Positions 1 through 9,267 of a stretch of DNA of 64,000 nucleotides are shown in pieces. Source of the DNA: Oceanimonas aquatica (GTDB lineage Bacteria > Pseudomonadota > Gammaproteobacteria > Enterobacterales > Aeromonadaceae); NCBI RefSeq assembly GCF_030732065.1, contig NZ_JAVBHX010000009.1:116647-180646 (forward strand), read 5' to 3'. Positions within the stretch are counted from its first letter, which is position 1. Each line of letters starts with the position of its first letter. The notes below the pieces were generated by a model. It was given only the letters and a program-made list of their open reading frames with translations. It did no database searches and was not told where the DNA came from. The position numbers and the translations under genes are program-made.

Positions 1-22
1 TTATCGAGACGCATAACTGTTG

Positions 23-43
23 TGGCGCTGGCAAAGAGCGCCA
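23..43. other. small perfect stem-loop
   Basis: A 7-bp perfect inverted repeat (tggcgct / agcgcca) with a 7-base loop lies downstream of the leftmost gene. No T-run follows on either strand, so it is not a convincing intrinsic terminator. It may be a 3' end stabiliser or chance. No gene is recognised between positions 1 and 71. Confidence 0.35.
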
Positions 44-71
44 TTATCGCACAGGGGGCGGGGTAAACCGA

Positions 72-1151
72 TCAGTCCGGCAACGGTGTGATTTGCAGGG
101 CCAGCGCCCGGCACAGGGGCTGCAACTCGGGAGCGTCGATCAGGCCGGCAATAAAGCGATCGGGAATACCCGACAGCCCGCACTGCGCTCCGGCCAGGGC
201 GCCGGTGAGCATGGCCCGGGCCTGATTCTGGCCGCCGCCGTTAATGGCGTGCAGCACCGCCGACTCAAAGTCATCGGCAAAGCGCGCCGCCAGATAATAG
301 ACAGCGGGCAGCACATGATAGCTGGCGCAGGGCATGCCATAGACCAGCGACACCTTCCAGGCCGGCTCAATGCGCACGCCGGCATCAAGCGCGGCCTGGG
401 CCATACAGGACGGAGTGAGCAGGGCGTCTGGAGAAGCAAAGTTGCCGGCCCGGGACGGTTCGGCGCCGGTAACGGGCGGATTCAGTCCTTGGGTGGTGAC
501 CGCATGAAAGGGCAGAGCGCCCTCCTCAACCAGTTGCATCAACCGGTTTGAGATCTGGCCGTCGAGGGTGTGGCCCTGCACCAGCTGGCCGAGCACGGCG
601 CCATAGGCCACCGTCATCGCCAGCATGCTGTCATCGGTCTGGGTGATGGCGGCATTGGTCGCTATCGTCTCCGCCAGCCGGGCGGGCTGGGTGGCGTAAC
701 GCACCGCCAGTGCCAGGGTTCGCTCAATGGCCTCGGTGGTGTCGGCGTGGCCGCCGCAGTCGTCCCAGGGCAGCTGTTGCTCCACCCGTTTGTGCCAGGC
801 GTCCCGTATCGACTGACTGGTGTAGCCGCCTGGGCCGACCCTGGGGCTGCCGTCGATCAGTGGCAGCAGTTGTGTATCGAGCCGGTGGCAGAAGTCGGTG
901 TGGTCATAGCCGTTGCCGTCCACCAGCGACTGCAGCAGCAGTTTGAGAATAAAAGCGGGCTGAGCGCCGTCACCGGCCTGCAGGCCCTGGTGATAGCGGC
1001 CGGGCAGGGGAGCACGATAGTCACTGATCCAGTGGCCGTGATCCCGGCGCAGGGCCCCGAGATCGTAATACCAGTGCGGGCCCACGCCCAGTGCCTCACC
1101 GATAAAGGCCCCCATCAGGGCGCCGGCGGCCCTGTCCTGCAGTGGTGTCAT
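72..1151 (-). CDS. ADP-ribosylglycohydrolase-family (DraG-like) protein with altered metal motifs
   Basis: 359 residues. The N-terminal GALMGAFIGEALGVG and the C-terminal GALAGAQCGLSGIP segment are typical of the ADP-ribosylglycohydrolase fold (COG1397), whose classical members remove ADP-ribose from proteins using two metal ions. The usual TDDT and GGDxDT metal motifs are not visible at their expected places: the sequence there reads GDGAQPA (about 949-978) and GGGQNQAR (220-243), while a TDDSML lies in the middle (622-642). The fold assignment is good, but whether it hydrolyses ADP-ribose is doubtful. The start has an AAGGA seven bases upstream. It sits alone, downstream of tex on the same strand and separated from it by the tex terminator. 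Cytoplasmic: no signal peptide is seen. Confidence 0.8.
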   Translation of the reverse strand: MTPLQDRAAGALMGAFIGEALGVGPHWYYDLGALRRDHGHWISDYRAPLPGRYHQGLQAGDGAQPAFILKLLLQSLVDGNGYDHTDFCHRLDTQLLPLIDGSPRVGPGGYTSQSIRDAWHKRVEQQLPWDDCGGHADTTEAIERTLALAVRYATQPARLAETIATNAAITQTDDSMLAMTVAYGAVLGQLVQGHTLDGQISNRLMQLVEEGALPFHAVTTQGLNPPVTGAEPSRAGNFASPDALLTPSCMAQAALDAGVRIEPAWKVSLVYGMPCASYHVLPAVYYLAARFADDFESAVLHAINGGGQNQARAMLTGALAGAQCGLSGIPDRFIAGLIDAPELQPLCRALALQITPLPD

Positions 1152-1224
1152 GGCAATGTCCTTGTGCCGGAATGAATGCTCTCACTATAGCCAGCGCCGC
1201 CGGGGTTGCCCCGCCGCAACAATG

Positions 1225-1249
1225 AAAAACGCGGGCCTGAGCCCGCGTT
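1225..1249 (-). terminator. intrinsic terminator of greB-tex
   Basis: A 9-bp perfect stem (aacgcgggc / gcccgcgtt) with a 4-base loop is followed on the minus strand by a run of T. It lies just past the tex stop codon. Confidence 0.85.
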
Positions 1250-1270
1250 GCTGTCATGACGGCAAGCGCC

Positions 1271-3595
1271 TTACTTTTGCTTCTGCAATGCCGCTGCCAG
1301 AGCCGCACCCATGGCGCCTTGCGGTGCCGGCTGCTCTCGGCGGGCCGGACGCTGCTGGCGCTGGCCCTTGTTACTGTCGTTGCGGCTGCGCTCATTGCGG
1401 CGCGGCGCGCTCTTGCCCTCGGCGTGCTCGGCGGCACTCTGATCCAGGCGCATGGTCAGGGCAATGCGGTTACGTGGCAGATCCACCTCCAGCACCTTGA
1501 CCCGGACGATGTCGCCGGCCTTCACCACTTCGCGCGGGTCCTGCACAAAGCGGTCGGTGAGCGCCGAGATATGCACCAGGCCGTCCTGATGCACGCCGAT
1601 ATCCACAAAGGCGCCGAAGTTGGTGACATTGGTCACCACCCCTTCCAGCACCATGTCGGGAATGAGATCGGCGGGCTTTTCCACCCCGTCCATAAAGCGG
1701 GCAGTCTTGAACTCGGGGCGGGGATCCCGGCCCGGTTTGTCCAGCTCCTTCAGAATGTCCTGCACCGTGGGTAGGCCGAAATGCTCGTCGGTGTAGTCTT
1801 TCGGGTTCAGGGTCTTGAGCAGGCCGGCATTGCCCAGCACCTCCTTCACCGGTTGCTGCAGTCGCTCCAGCATGCGCTTGACCACCGGGTAGGCTTCCGG
1901 GTGCACCGCCGAGGCATCCAGCGGGTTTTTGCCACCCTGAATGCGCAAAAAGCCGGCGCACTGCTCAAAGGCCTTGGGACCAAGGCGCGGCACCTTGAGC
2001 AGCTGCTTGCGATCGGCAAACACGCCCTGCTCGTTGCGCCAGGCGACAATGTTCTGGGCCAGAGTGGGGGTCAGGCCCGACACCCGGGCCAGCAGCGGCG
2101 CCGAGGCCATGTTCACGTCCACGCCCACGGCGTTCACGCAGTCTTCCACCACCGCATCCAGATTACGGGCCAGCTGGGTCTGGGACACATCGTGCTGATA
2201 CTGGCCCACTCCTATGCTCTTGGGATCGATCTTCACCAGCTCCGCCAGCGGGTCCTGCAGCCGGCGGGCGATGCTGACGGCGCCACGCAATGACACATCG
2301 AGATCCGGAAACTCATGGGCGGCCAGCTCGGAGGCAGAATAGACGGAGGCGCCGGCCTCGCTCACCACCACCTTCTGCAGCTTGAGCTCCGGGCTTTGTT
2401 TCATCAGGGTTTCCACCAGCCGCTCGGTTTCCCGCGAAGCGGTGCCGTTACCGATGCTCACCAGGCTGACACTGTGTTTGCGGCACAGCGCTTCCAGGGT
2501 GCGTAGGCTCTGCTCCACCTTGTTGTGGGGCTGAAACGGATACACGGTGGCGTGTTCCAGCAGCTTGCCGGTATTGTCCACCACCACCACCTTGACCCCG
2601 GTACGAATGCCCGGATCCAGCCCCATGGTGACGCGGGCGCCGGCGGGGGCGGCCATCAGCAGATCCTGAAGGTTAAGGGCAAACACCTTGATGGCCTCTT
2701 CCTCGGCCCGCTCCCGGGCCTGGCCCAGCAGCTCGGTTTCCATCTGCAGCGACAGCTTGACCCGCCAGGTCCAGCTGAATACCCCGGCCAGCCACTTGTC
2801 GGCGGGGCGGCCTCGGTCCTGCCAGCCGGCATGGCGGGCGATAATGGTCTCGCAGGGGTGACGTTCGGCTTCGCTGTCGACCACCAGCCCCAAGGACAGC
2901 ACGCCCTCGTTGCGGCCACGCAGCATGGCCAGCACCCGGTGCGACGGGGCCTTGGCAATGGCTTCCTGGTGCTCGAAGTAGTCCTTGAACTTGGCGCCGG
3001 CCTGCTCCTGACCTTCGATCACCCGGGCCTGCAGCAGGCCGTGCTGTTGCAGGTAAGTACGCACCGCTTCCAGCAGATCCGCCTGCTCGGCCAGGCGCTC
3101 CATCAGTATGTATTTGGCGCCGTCCAGGGCCGCCTTGGCATCGGTCACGCCGGCCTCGGCGTTGACGAACTGCTCGGCCAGGGTTTGCGGATCCTGGCTC
3201 GGGTCGTCAAACAGGGTGTCGGCCAGGGGAGCCAGGCCGGCTTCAATGGCAATCTGGCCCTTGGTGCGGCGCTTGGGTTTAAAAGGCAGGTAGAGATCTT
3301 CCAGCCGGGTTTTGGTGTCGGCGGCCAGCAGCTCGGCTTTCAGTTCCGGGCTCAGCTTGCCCTGCTCGTCCACGGATTTGAGGATCACCGCGCGTCTGTC
3401 TTCCAGCTCGCGCAGATAGCCCAGCCGGCTGTCGAGGTTGCGCAGCTGAGTGTCGTCCAGGCCGCCGGTCACTTCCTTGCGATAGCGGGCAATAAAGGGA
3501 ACCGTGGCGCCTTCGTCGAGCAGGCCCACGGCGGCATTTACCTGCGCCTGGGCCACGCCCAGTTCCTGCGCCAGAATATGGTTGATCTTGGTCAT
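1271..3595 (-). CDS. tex: Tex / YhgF S1-domain transcription accessory protein
   Basis: 774 residues, the normal length for Tex. The order is an N-terminal helical region, a YqgF/RNase H-like domain starting at [10 protein letters not shown], helix-hairpin-helix segments, and a C-terminal S1 RNA-binding domain (motif [21 protein letters not shown]). A basic, Gln/Arg-rich tail ends the protein. Tex binds nucleic acid, associates with the transcription machinery and affects gene expression broadly; its exact molecular role is still debated. The start lies only three bases after the greB stop, so greB-tex is a transcription unit, as in E. coli, and an intrinsic terminator follows. Cytoplasmic. 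Confidence 0.97.
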   Translation of the reverse strand: MTKINHILAQELGVAQAQVNAAVGLLDEGATVPFIARYRKEVTGGLDDTQLRNLDSRLGYLRELEDRRAVILKSVDEQGKLSPELKAELLAADTKTRLEDLYLPFKPKRRTKGQIAIEAGLAPLADTLFDDPSQDPQTLAEQFVNAEAGVTDAKAALDGAKYILMERLAEQADLLEAVRTYLQQHGLLQARVIEGQEQAGAKFKDYFEHQEAIAKAPSHRVLAMLRGRNEGVLSLGLVVDSEAERHPCETIIARHAGWQDRGRPADKWLAGVFSWTWRVKLSLQMETELLGQARERAEEEAIKVFALNLQDLLMAAPAGARVTMGLDPGIRTGVKVVVVDNTGKLLEHATVYPFQPHNKVEQSLRTLEALCRKHSVSLVSIGNGTASRETERLVETLMKQSPELKLQKVVVSEAGASVYSASELAAHEFPDLDVSLRGAVSIARRLQDPLAELVKIDPKSIGVGQYQHDVSQTQLARNLDAVVEDCVNAVGVDVNMASAPLLARVSGLTPTLAQNIVAWRNEQGVFADRKQLLKVPRLGPKAFEQCAGFLRIQGGKNPLDASAVHPEAYPVVKRMLERLQQPVKEVLGNAGLLKTLNPKDYTDEHFGLPTVQDILKELDKPGRDPRPEFKTARFMDGVEKPADLIPDMVLEGVVTNVTNFGAFVDIGVHQDGLVHISALTDRFVQDPREVVKAGDIVRVKVLEVDLPRNRIALTMRLDQSAAEHAEGKSAPRRNERSRNDSNKGQRQQRPARREQPAPQGAMGAALAAALQKQK

Positions 3596-3598
3596 AAG

Positions 3599-4081
3599 TC
3601 AGTCTTCAAACGGGGTGTAGCGAATGTGGTTGACGTACCATTCCTTAACGCCCGAGGGCGTGCGGACCTGAACTTCGTCGTCCACCTGCTTGCCGATCAG
3701 CGCCCGGGCCATGGGCGAGTCGATGGTGATGTGATTGTTTTTGGTGTCGATTTCGTCGGGGCCGACAATGCGATAGCGCACGATCTCGCCCTCTTCGTTT
3801 TCCAGCTCGACCCAGGCGCCAAAGAACACTCGGCCGTTCTGGCGCGGGTCGTGATCGATGATTTTCACCGCTTCCAGCCGCTTCATCAGGTAGCGCACAC
3901 GGCGGTCGATTTCCCGCAGCCGCTTTTTGCCGTAAATGTATTCGGCGTTCTCACTGCGGTCGCCGAGGGCGGCGGCTTCCGACACCGACTGGGTCACGGC
4001 GGGGCGCTCCACCTTCCACAGGTGCTTGAGCTCGTCGTCCAGCTTGTGCCAGCCGGCGCGGGTGATCAGATTGGTTTTCAT
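3599..4081 (-). CDS. greB: transcription elongation factor GreB
   Basis: 160 residues, full length. The N-terminal coiled coil contains the catalytic acidic tip (GDRSENAEYIYGKKRLREID), in which the Asp/Glu pair stimulates RNA cleavage by backtracked RNA polymerase. The C-terminal FKBP-like domain ends with the GreB-type motif VRTPSGVKEWYVNHIRY. YIYGKKRLREIDRR identifies GreB rather than GreA. It is the first gene of the greB-tex unit, and tex starts three bases after its stop. Upstream (4082-4140) is the only space for its promoter. Confidence 0.97.
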   Translation of the reverse strand: MKTNLITRAGWHKLDDELKHLWKVERPAVTQSVSEAAALGDRSENAEYIYGKKRLREIDRRVRYLMKRLEAVKIIDHDPRQNGRVFFGAWVELENEEGEIVRYRIVGPDEIDTKNNHITIDSPMARALIGKQVDDEVQVRTPSGVKEWYVNHIRYTPFED

Positions 4082-4129
4082 TGAACGGACTCGTGGCTCA
4101 ACAATGGCGGTTATTGTGCGTCAGCGGTG

Positions 4130-4162
4130 AGGAAGAAGAAAGCCCCGGGCAGAGCCGGGGCT
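4130..4162 (-). terminator. intrinsic terminator of the catalase-like gene
   Basis: A perfect 8-bp stem (agccccgg / ccggggct, 4141-4162) with a 6-base loop is followed on the minus strand by ttcttcttcc. It lies between the catalase-like stop and the greB start. Confidence 0.75.
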
Positions 4163-4193
4163 GGTGGTGTGTGCCGTGAGTCTCGGGCGATGT

Positions 4194-5201
4194 TTATTCC
4201 TTCTGGCTGGCTTCCTGGCTGCGCTTGCCAAAGGAAATGGCATAGGCCGGGGAGCGGGCCTGCAACACGGGGTCGTCCGAGGCTTTCACCCCGTCCGACA
4301 GCCGCAGCGGATCAAAGTTGATGGAGCGGCAGGCGGCATCGGCGTCGGTATGCACCGCCTGCAGTTGCAGGGTGCCGGCTTCAATCACCTTGTGGGTGCC
4401 ATTCCAGGGCTGGCTGGGATCGGTGAGCGGGTCGCCGTCGTTGGCCAGGGTGATGTTCATGTGCCAGCGAATGTCACTGTCCTTCAGTCCGGTCTCCAGG
4501 GCCTGCAGCAGATAGTTGTCATCGAGGGATGCGGCCTGCTCCACACTCAGGTAGGCAGGCTGATCTTCGGCGGGCACAAAGGACCAGCGCACCGGTGTGG
4601 CCTGGCCTTCGGTGTTTTCCAGCATAAAGGTATGAATGCTGTTGTAGGTCAGCCGGTGATAGCCGGCGGGAATGCGGGACTGACCCGCCAGTGCCTGCCC
4701 GAGCCGTCGGGTTTCGGGAAAGGCGTTCTTGAAGGCCTGAACCTTGGCGGGATCCGGTTTGCCGGTGGCCGGGTCCGGGGTAGTGGCCAGCTGTTTTTGC
4801 AGAAAGCCTTCCGGAGTGGCGACGTCAAAGAAGGGAATGTCGAGCATGGCCATCTGGTGCAGCTGGCCGTCCGGCAGGGTAAAGCGCAGCGCCATGCCGT
4901 GCGCGTTGGGGGTGTTGTCGGCAATGTGCAGGTTGCCGCCTGCCTGAGAGAAACGACCCACTACGGTAACCGGCTCGCCCTGAAACAGCGGGCTGCGGCT
5001 CAGCTCGGCGGCCTCCGGCGTAGCCTTAAACTCGCCGCTAAAGCAGATGCCCTTGGTGTGATTGCGGCGCTCGCCCGGGTAAACGCCGAACTTGTTTTCC
5101 AGTGCCGAAACGATTTGATCGGGTGTGGCCTGCGCGTGCACATCAGCGGCCTGACCGGCTCCCAGGGTTGCCAGCGCCAGGCACACTATGGACTTCTTCA
5201 T
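4194..5201 (-). CDS. periplasmic catalase-family heme peroxidase (SrpA-like)
   Basis: 335 residues, about two-thirds the size of a full catalase. A signal peptide (MKKSIVCLALATLGAGQA) predicts export. Catalase features visible: the distal His in NHTKGICFSGEF (about residue 48), the Asn region NAHGMALRF, and the proximal heme-ligand motif RxxxY as RSPAY (Tyr about residue 320). Small catalase-related proteins of this type are usually annotated as catalase family peroxidases. The natural role is presumably periplasmic peroxide removal; the peroxidase assignment comes from the family. It stands alone, with its own terminator and an AT-rich upstream region (5202-5365). Confidence 0.88.
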   Translation of the reverse strand: MKKSIVCLALATLGAGQAADVHAQATPDQIVSALENKFGVYPGERRNHTKGICFSGEFKATPEAAELSRSPLFQGEPVTVVGRFSQAGGNLHIADNTPNAHGMALRFTLPDGQLHQMAMLDIPFFDVATPEGFLQKQLATTPDPATGKPDPAKVQAFKNAFPETRRLGQALAGQSRIPAGYHRLTYNSIHTFMLENTEGQATPVRWSFVPAEDQPAYLSVEQAASLDDNYLLQALETGLKDSDIRWHMNITLANDGDPLTDPSQPWNGTHKVIEAGTLQLQAVHTDADAACRSINFDPLRLSDGVKASDDPVLQARSPAYAISFGKRSQEASQKE

Positions 5202-5365
5202 ACATCTTCCTTGTTTTGATGGTTGGTCGAGGGCTGATGTGACATGCAGGGTGTAAATTAAATTTCCATAAAATGTTAATATTTTGTTTTTCTTGCCGGT
5301 ATGGTGACGACGATCTCATTTCGCAGGGCTCTGTTGCGTAGCCATGAGCCCATCAGTTCTGGCAC

Positions 5366-6565
<1,200 letters not shown>

Positions 6566-6607
6566 GGTGTTTGCTCCGCTTGCTTGCCATGGGTTATGAT
6601 TATCTTG

Positions 6608-6624
6608 TTGTTATAACATAACAT
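6608..6624. promoter_or_regulatory. candidate Zur operator
   Basis: TTGTTATAACATAACAT matches the known gammaproteobacterial consensus ATGTTATANTATAACAT at 14 of 16 defined positions. It lies between the divergent zigA and DUF1826 genes, where one Zur dimer site could repress both. Confidence 0.7.
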
Positions 6625-6662
6625 AATCTCTTTACTCCGTGTATCAGCAAGGAACCCTGATC

Positions 6663-7289
6663 ATGAGCATTACCGAAGCCCCCATGTCTCACTTCACCCC
6701 CGCCAGTAAGCAGGGCAGTGGGCCCGCCGTTTTCACCCATATCTACCAGCCCGACTGCAACTTGGCGGTGTGGCAGCGGCCTCTGCCGGCCGGGGTGGGC
6801 GATTATGTGCAGCGGCTGTTGCAAGCGGGCAATCGGGTCAGCGTGCGCGAGCTGGCGCCGCCCGAGACGGTGGCGGAGATACTGGCCGGTCAGCTGCCGG
6901 ATCGGCCGGGCCGCCAGGCCCTGGCCGACGACGTGCAGCAACTGGCGGAGATGTTCGCCTGCCTGTTCGATCTCAAGCGGGTGGGGTTGCGTCTGGCCAG
7001 CCTGCAAACCGCCATGTGCCCGCGTTTTCATGTGGACCGGTTGCCCTGCCGGCTGGTGAGCACCTATTCCGGACCGGGCACCCACTGGCTAACCACGCCG
7101 CAGCGGGACCAACTGCTGGCAGAAGGGGGCAAGGAGCCGGAGCAATGGCAGCAACTGGCGGTGGGCGACGTGGCGCTGATGAAGGGTGACGGCTGGCAAG
7201 GCGAGGAAGGCCGGGGCCTGTGGCATCGCTCACCGCCGGTACCCACCGGCTACCGCCGTTTGTTTTTATCGCTGGATTTTGGGGAGTGA
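6663..7289 (+). CDS. DUF1826-domain protein
   Basis: 208 residues. The whole protein matches the DUF1826 family, including the conserved segments CPRFHVDRLPCRLVSTYSGPGT and HRSPPVPTGYRRLFLSLDF. The first motif has the look of an iron/2-oxoglutarate enzyme core (HxD and a later HR), but no activity is established. The start at 6663 is chosen because AAGGA lies upstream; an in-frame GTG at 6639 is less well placed. It is divergent from zigA and shares the Zur-like box, so a role in zinc starvation is inferred. Confidence 0.8.
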   Translation: MSITEAPMSHFTPASKQGSGPAVFTHIYQPDCNLAVWQRPLPAGVGDYVQRLLQAGNRVSVRELAPPETVAEILAGQLPDRPGRQALADDVQQLAEMFACLFDLKRVGLRLASLQTAMCPRFHVDRLPCRLVSTYSGPGTHWLTTPQRDQLLAEGGKEPEQWQQLAVGDVALMKGDGWQGEEGRGLWHRSPPVPTGYRRLFLSLDFGE

Positions 7290-7295
7290 AAATAA

Positions 7296-7337
7296 TAATG
7301 GCGGAAGCAGGTTATGAATCCTGTACTTCCGCCATTA
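7296..7337. terminator. bidirectional terminator-like inverted repeat
   Basis: A 12-bp perfect stem (7296-7307 with 7326-7337), with a short inner stem in the loop, separates the convergent DUF1826 and lipoprotein genes. The minus-strand side is followed by attattatttt, the plus side by aatttatt, so it could end transcripts from both directions. Confidence 0.7.
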
Positions 7338-7386
7338 ATTTATTCTGAATTCTGACCGTGCAGCCAGGTCAAGAGGTTGGTTTTGC

Positions 7387-7743
7387 TTAGCCTCTATTGC
7401 AGCCGGGCTGAGTGGTGTCAATGATTTGATCACCCTCGACTCTGAAACCAATTGAGCCAACAATAAATGCGTGGTTCAGCTGAGTGACAACTACATCGCT
7501 CAGACCAACTGCACACTTGTCAGTTTCAATAGCTTTGTCCATTGCGGTCTTAACATTAGGAATGCCAAGCGGAAAGAGAATTACCGGATAGGTATCTTCA
7601 CCTTTAACCCGCTTCCCTTTGACAAATTTTGCAGCGTTGATGTTGTAGTTCTTGGTGCTGCCTACAGTCATGTCTGCAACGCGCATGGAACATGCCGAAA
7701 GAGTAAGTGCGGAGAGCGCAGCTACAATTATTGCTTTTTTCAT
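7387..7743 (-). CDS. small predicted lipoprotein, function unknown
   Basis: 118 residues. The signal peptide with lipobox (MKKAIIVAALSALTLSAC) predicts a lipid-anchored envelope protein with mature Cys at about 18. The mature part contains VGSTKNYNINAAKFVKG and a C-terminal segment with two Cys. I do not recognise the family. The start at 7743 gives a proper signal peptide; an upstream in-frame ATG at 7788 would add 15 residues before it. The coding sequence is visibly AT-richer than its neighbours and uses codons such as ATT, AAT and TTT, so recent acquisition is possible. Confidence 0.7.
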   Translation of the reverse strand: MKKAIIVAALSALTLSACSMRVADMTVGSTKNYNINAAKFVKGKRVKGEDTYPVILFPLGIPNVKTAMDKAIETDKCAVGLSDVVVTQLNHAFIVGSIGFRVEGDQIIDTTQPGCNRG

Positions 7744-8003
7744 TAGTCGCCACCTGCTATGTAATTGTTGTCGATTTTGAATGCTCATTTCAGCGACAGG
7801 TCAGTCGGATATTGTCGCTAGCCCCGAAGGGTAACAGTTTTATGTAAATCATAAAGATGGAATTCAGTGCGAGGTCATATTTCTTTCTTGCTCGGTAGTA
7901 TTGGAATAGTTAGTGAGAAGTTTTTGCTCCCGGCTTATGTCTTTACATCCCTATTCACCGCCTTACAATGGCTCGCTTTGTGTCGAAAATGGAGACAAAG
8001 CCT

Positions 8004-8108
8004 ATGCAGTGTTCTCATTGTAAGGAGCCGGGCGGTATCAGCCTGGCGGCGCGGCCGCTGTTGTGCGTGGCCACCGGTGAATACAGCGAGAAAGGGTGGT
8101 TTACATAA
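8004..8108 (+). CDS. 34-residue CxxC microprotein
   Basis: A short reading frame, MQCSHCKEPGG through EYSEKGWFT, with a GGAG nine bases before its ATG. It has an N-terminal CSHC pair and a further Cys at about 21, suggesting metal binding or a redox pair. Its TAA stop overlaps the ATG of the next gene (TAATG at 8106-8110), the arrangement expected for translational coupling. I do not recognise it. It could be a leader peptide for the downstream gene or a real microprotein partner; coding status is not proven. Confidence 0.5.
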   Translation: MQCSHCKEPGGISLAARPLLCVATGEYSEKGWFT

Positions 8109-8905
8109 TGACTGCCCAACGCCAACGCCGGCGGGTGGCCGCCGAGACTTATCCCCTGTTTAAACACCTCAAACATACCTTTGTCCGCGAGGCCAGTCAC
8201 CTCAAGCGCGGCCACTGGACCCTTAATCACCTGCTGGACTACACCCGGCTGCGTGACGAATTTTCCGAATACCCCTGGTTGCTGCCCGAATGGCTCGACC
8301 GGCTCTCTCTCGATCTCATGGACTGGCACCATCCCGAACATCAGCCGCTGTTTGAGCACTTTCGCCATCGCGCCCTGAATGAACACGAGGATATTTACGC
8401 CCCCCGGCCGCTGTTCTGGGGCGAAACCCAGCCCAAAAAACAGTGGGCCGACGCGGCCCCGCGCATTCACGACTTCGGCATGGACTATCGCTGCAATGTG
8501 GCACTGCTGGACCATAATGCCGAAACACCCCGCATGGTGGGTAACTGGGTGCTGAGCTTTGCCGTCGAGATCCCCGAAGCGCGCCCGGCCCCGGCGCTGG
8601 AAATGACCCTGAACAGCCTGTATCTGCTGCCGGAATGGCAGGGTTATGGCGTCGGCTCGGTGGTCAACCGGGTGGTGAGCGAGCTGGTGTGCCGGGTGCT
8701 GTCGCCGCCCCTGGCCGAGGCGTTGCCCGAACAGCTGCCGGCACCACCGGCCATGCAGTTCGATGCCGATTATACCAGCCGCAACGGCCAGCGCATGGGC
8801 CGGCAAATCGCCCGCCGGCTGGCGCCCCTGGCCCGTCATCATGGCCTGCTGTATTACGACAGCAGCCGTTTCTGCAATCAGGGCAGCGCCCGCAATCTGG
8901 TGTAA
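8108..8905 (+). CDS. GNAT-like protein of unknown function
   Basis: 265 residues. The segment SLYLLPEWQGYGVGSVVNRVV looks like GNAT motif A, with the acetyl-CoA pyrophosphate loop pattern Q-x-x-G-x-G. The N-terminal half is rich in His, Trp and Pro and matches no family I know. The start at 8108 is preceded by AGGGTGG and overlaps the microprotein stop; an upstream in-frame GTG at 8096 is less likely. It is convergent with rof, five bases apart. Acetyltransferase activity is inferred from one motif only; the substrate is unknown. Confidence 0.65.
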   Translation: MTAQRQRRRVAAETYPLFKHLKHTFVREASHLKRGHWTLNHLLDYTRLRDEFSEYPWLLPEWLDRLSLDLMDWHHPEHQPLFEHFRHRALNEHEDIYAPRPLFWGETQPKKQWADAAPRIHDFGMDYRCNVALLDHNAETPRMVGNWVLSFAVEIPEARPAPALEMTLNSLYLLPEWQGYGVGSVVNRVVSELVCRVLSPPLAEALPEQLPAPPAMQFDADYTSRNGQRMGRQIARRLAPLARHHGLLYYDSSRFCNQGSARNLV

Positions 8906-8909
8906 CCGC

Positions 8910-9155
8910 TCAGTTGAAGTCGACCTGAACGAAGTGCGGATTGGGCTGCACCGCCGTCATGCGGGCCAGGCTCGCCAGGGGCAGCAACCGCACTTCGTTG
9001 CCGATAAGTAGCGTCAGGCACTCTTCCTTGTCTGTATTACGGGTGGTGTTGAGGGCCATGCCGCTGACCTGTTCGCCCGAGACCAGGGTCAGGGTGACGG
9101 CATAACGGTACAGGCAGGCGATCTCGATATAGTCGTGCTGTTCGCAACTCATCAT
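8910..9155 (-). CDS. rof: Rho-binding antiterminator Rof (YaeO family)
   Basis: 81 residues, the normal size. The pattern DYIEIACLYRYAVTLTLVSGEQVSG followed by LLIGNEVRLLPLASLARM matches the Rof family, a small Sm-like beta barrel that binds Rho and inhibits Rho-dependent termination in E. coli. AGGAG lies eight bases before the first of two adjacent ATG codons (atgatg), so the upstream ATG is used. It is a single gene, convergent with the GNAT-like gene. Confidence 0.88.
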   Translation of the reverse strand: MMSCEQHDYIEIACLYRYAVTLTLVSGEQVSGMALNTTRNTDKEECLTLLIGNEVRLLPLASLARMTAVQPNPHFVQVDFN

Positions 9156-9217
9156 TTATGGTTCTCCTGTTTCGAGTCGTCTGCTGTTGGAATTCGTTCC
9201 TCATTCCAACCTACGCT

Positions 9218-9259
9218 CCCCAGTCCCCAGTCCCCAGTCCCCAGTCCCCAGTCCCCAGT
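9218..9259. repeat. six tandem copies of ccccagt; G-quadruplex motif on the minus strand
   Basis: Six exact 7-bp units (ccccagt) are followed by ccc. On the minus strand this gives seven G-tracts separated by three-base ACT loops. It lies just downstream of the Lrp-family stop codon, in the position of that gene's 3' untranslated region and 60 bases upstream of rof. Confidence 0.9.
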
Positions 9260-9267
9260 CCCTGCTT

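Noticed and set aside
2525..4084. A 519-codon plus-strand frame opposite tex and greB.
   Set aside because: No recognisable protein; it is the complement of two well-supported genes.
7867..8163. A 98-codon plus-strand frame before the GNAT-like gene.
   Set aside because: It runs through the microprotein and the GNAT-like start in another frame, with no homology or ribosome binding site.
9218..9259. Tandem repeat considered as a CRISPR or coding Pro-Ser repeat.
   Set aside because: Seven-base units with no spacers cannot be CRISPR, and the frame across it ends in sequence opposite the Lrp-family gene.
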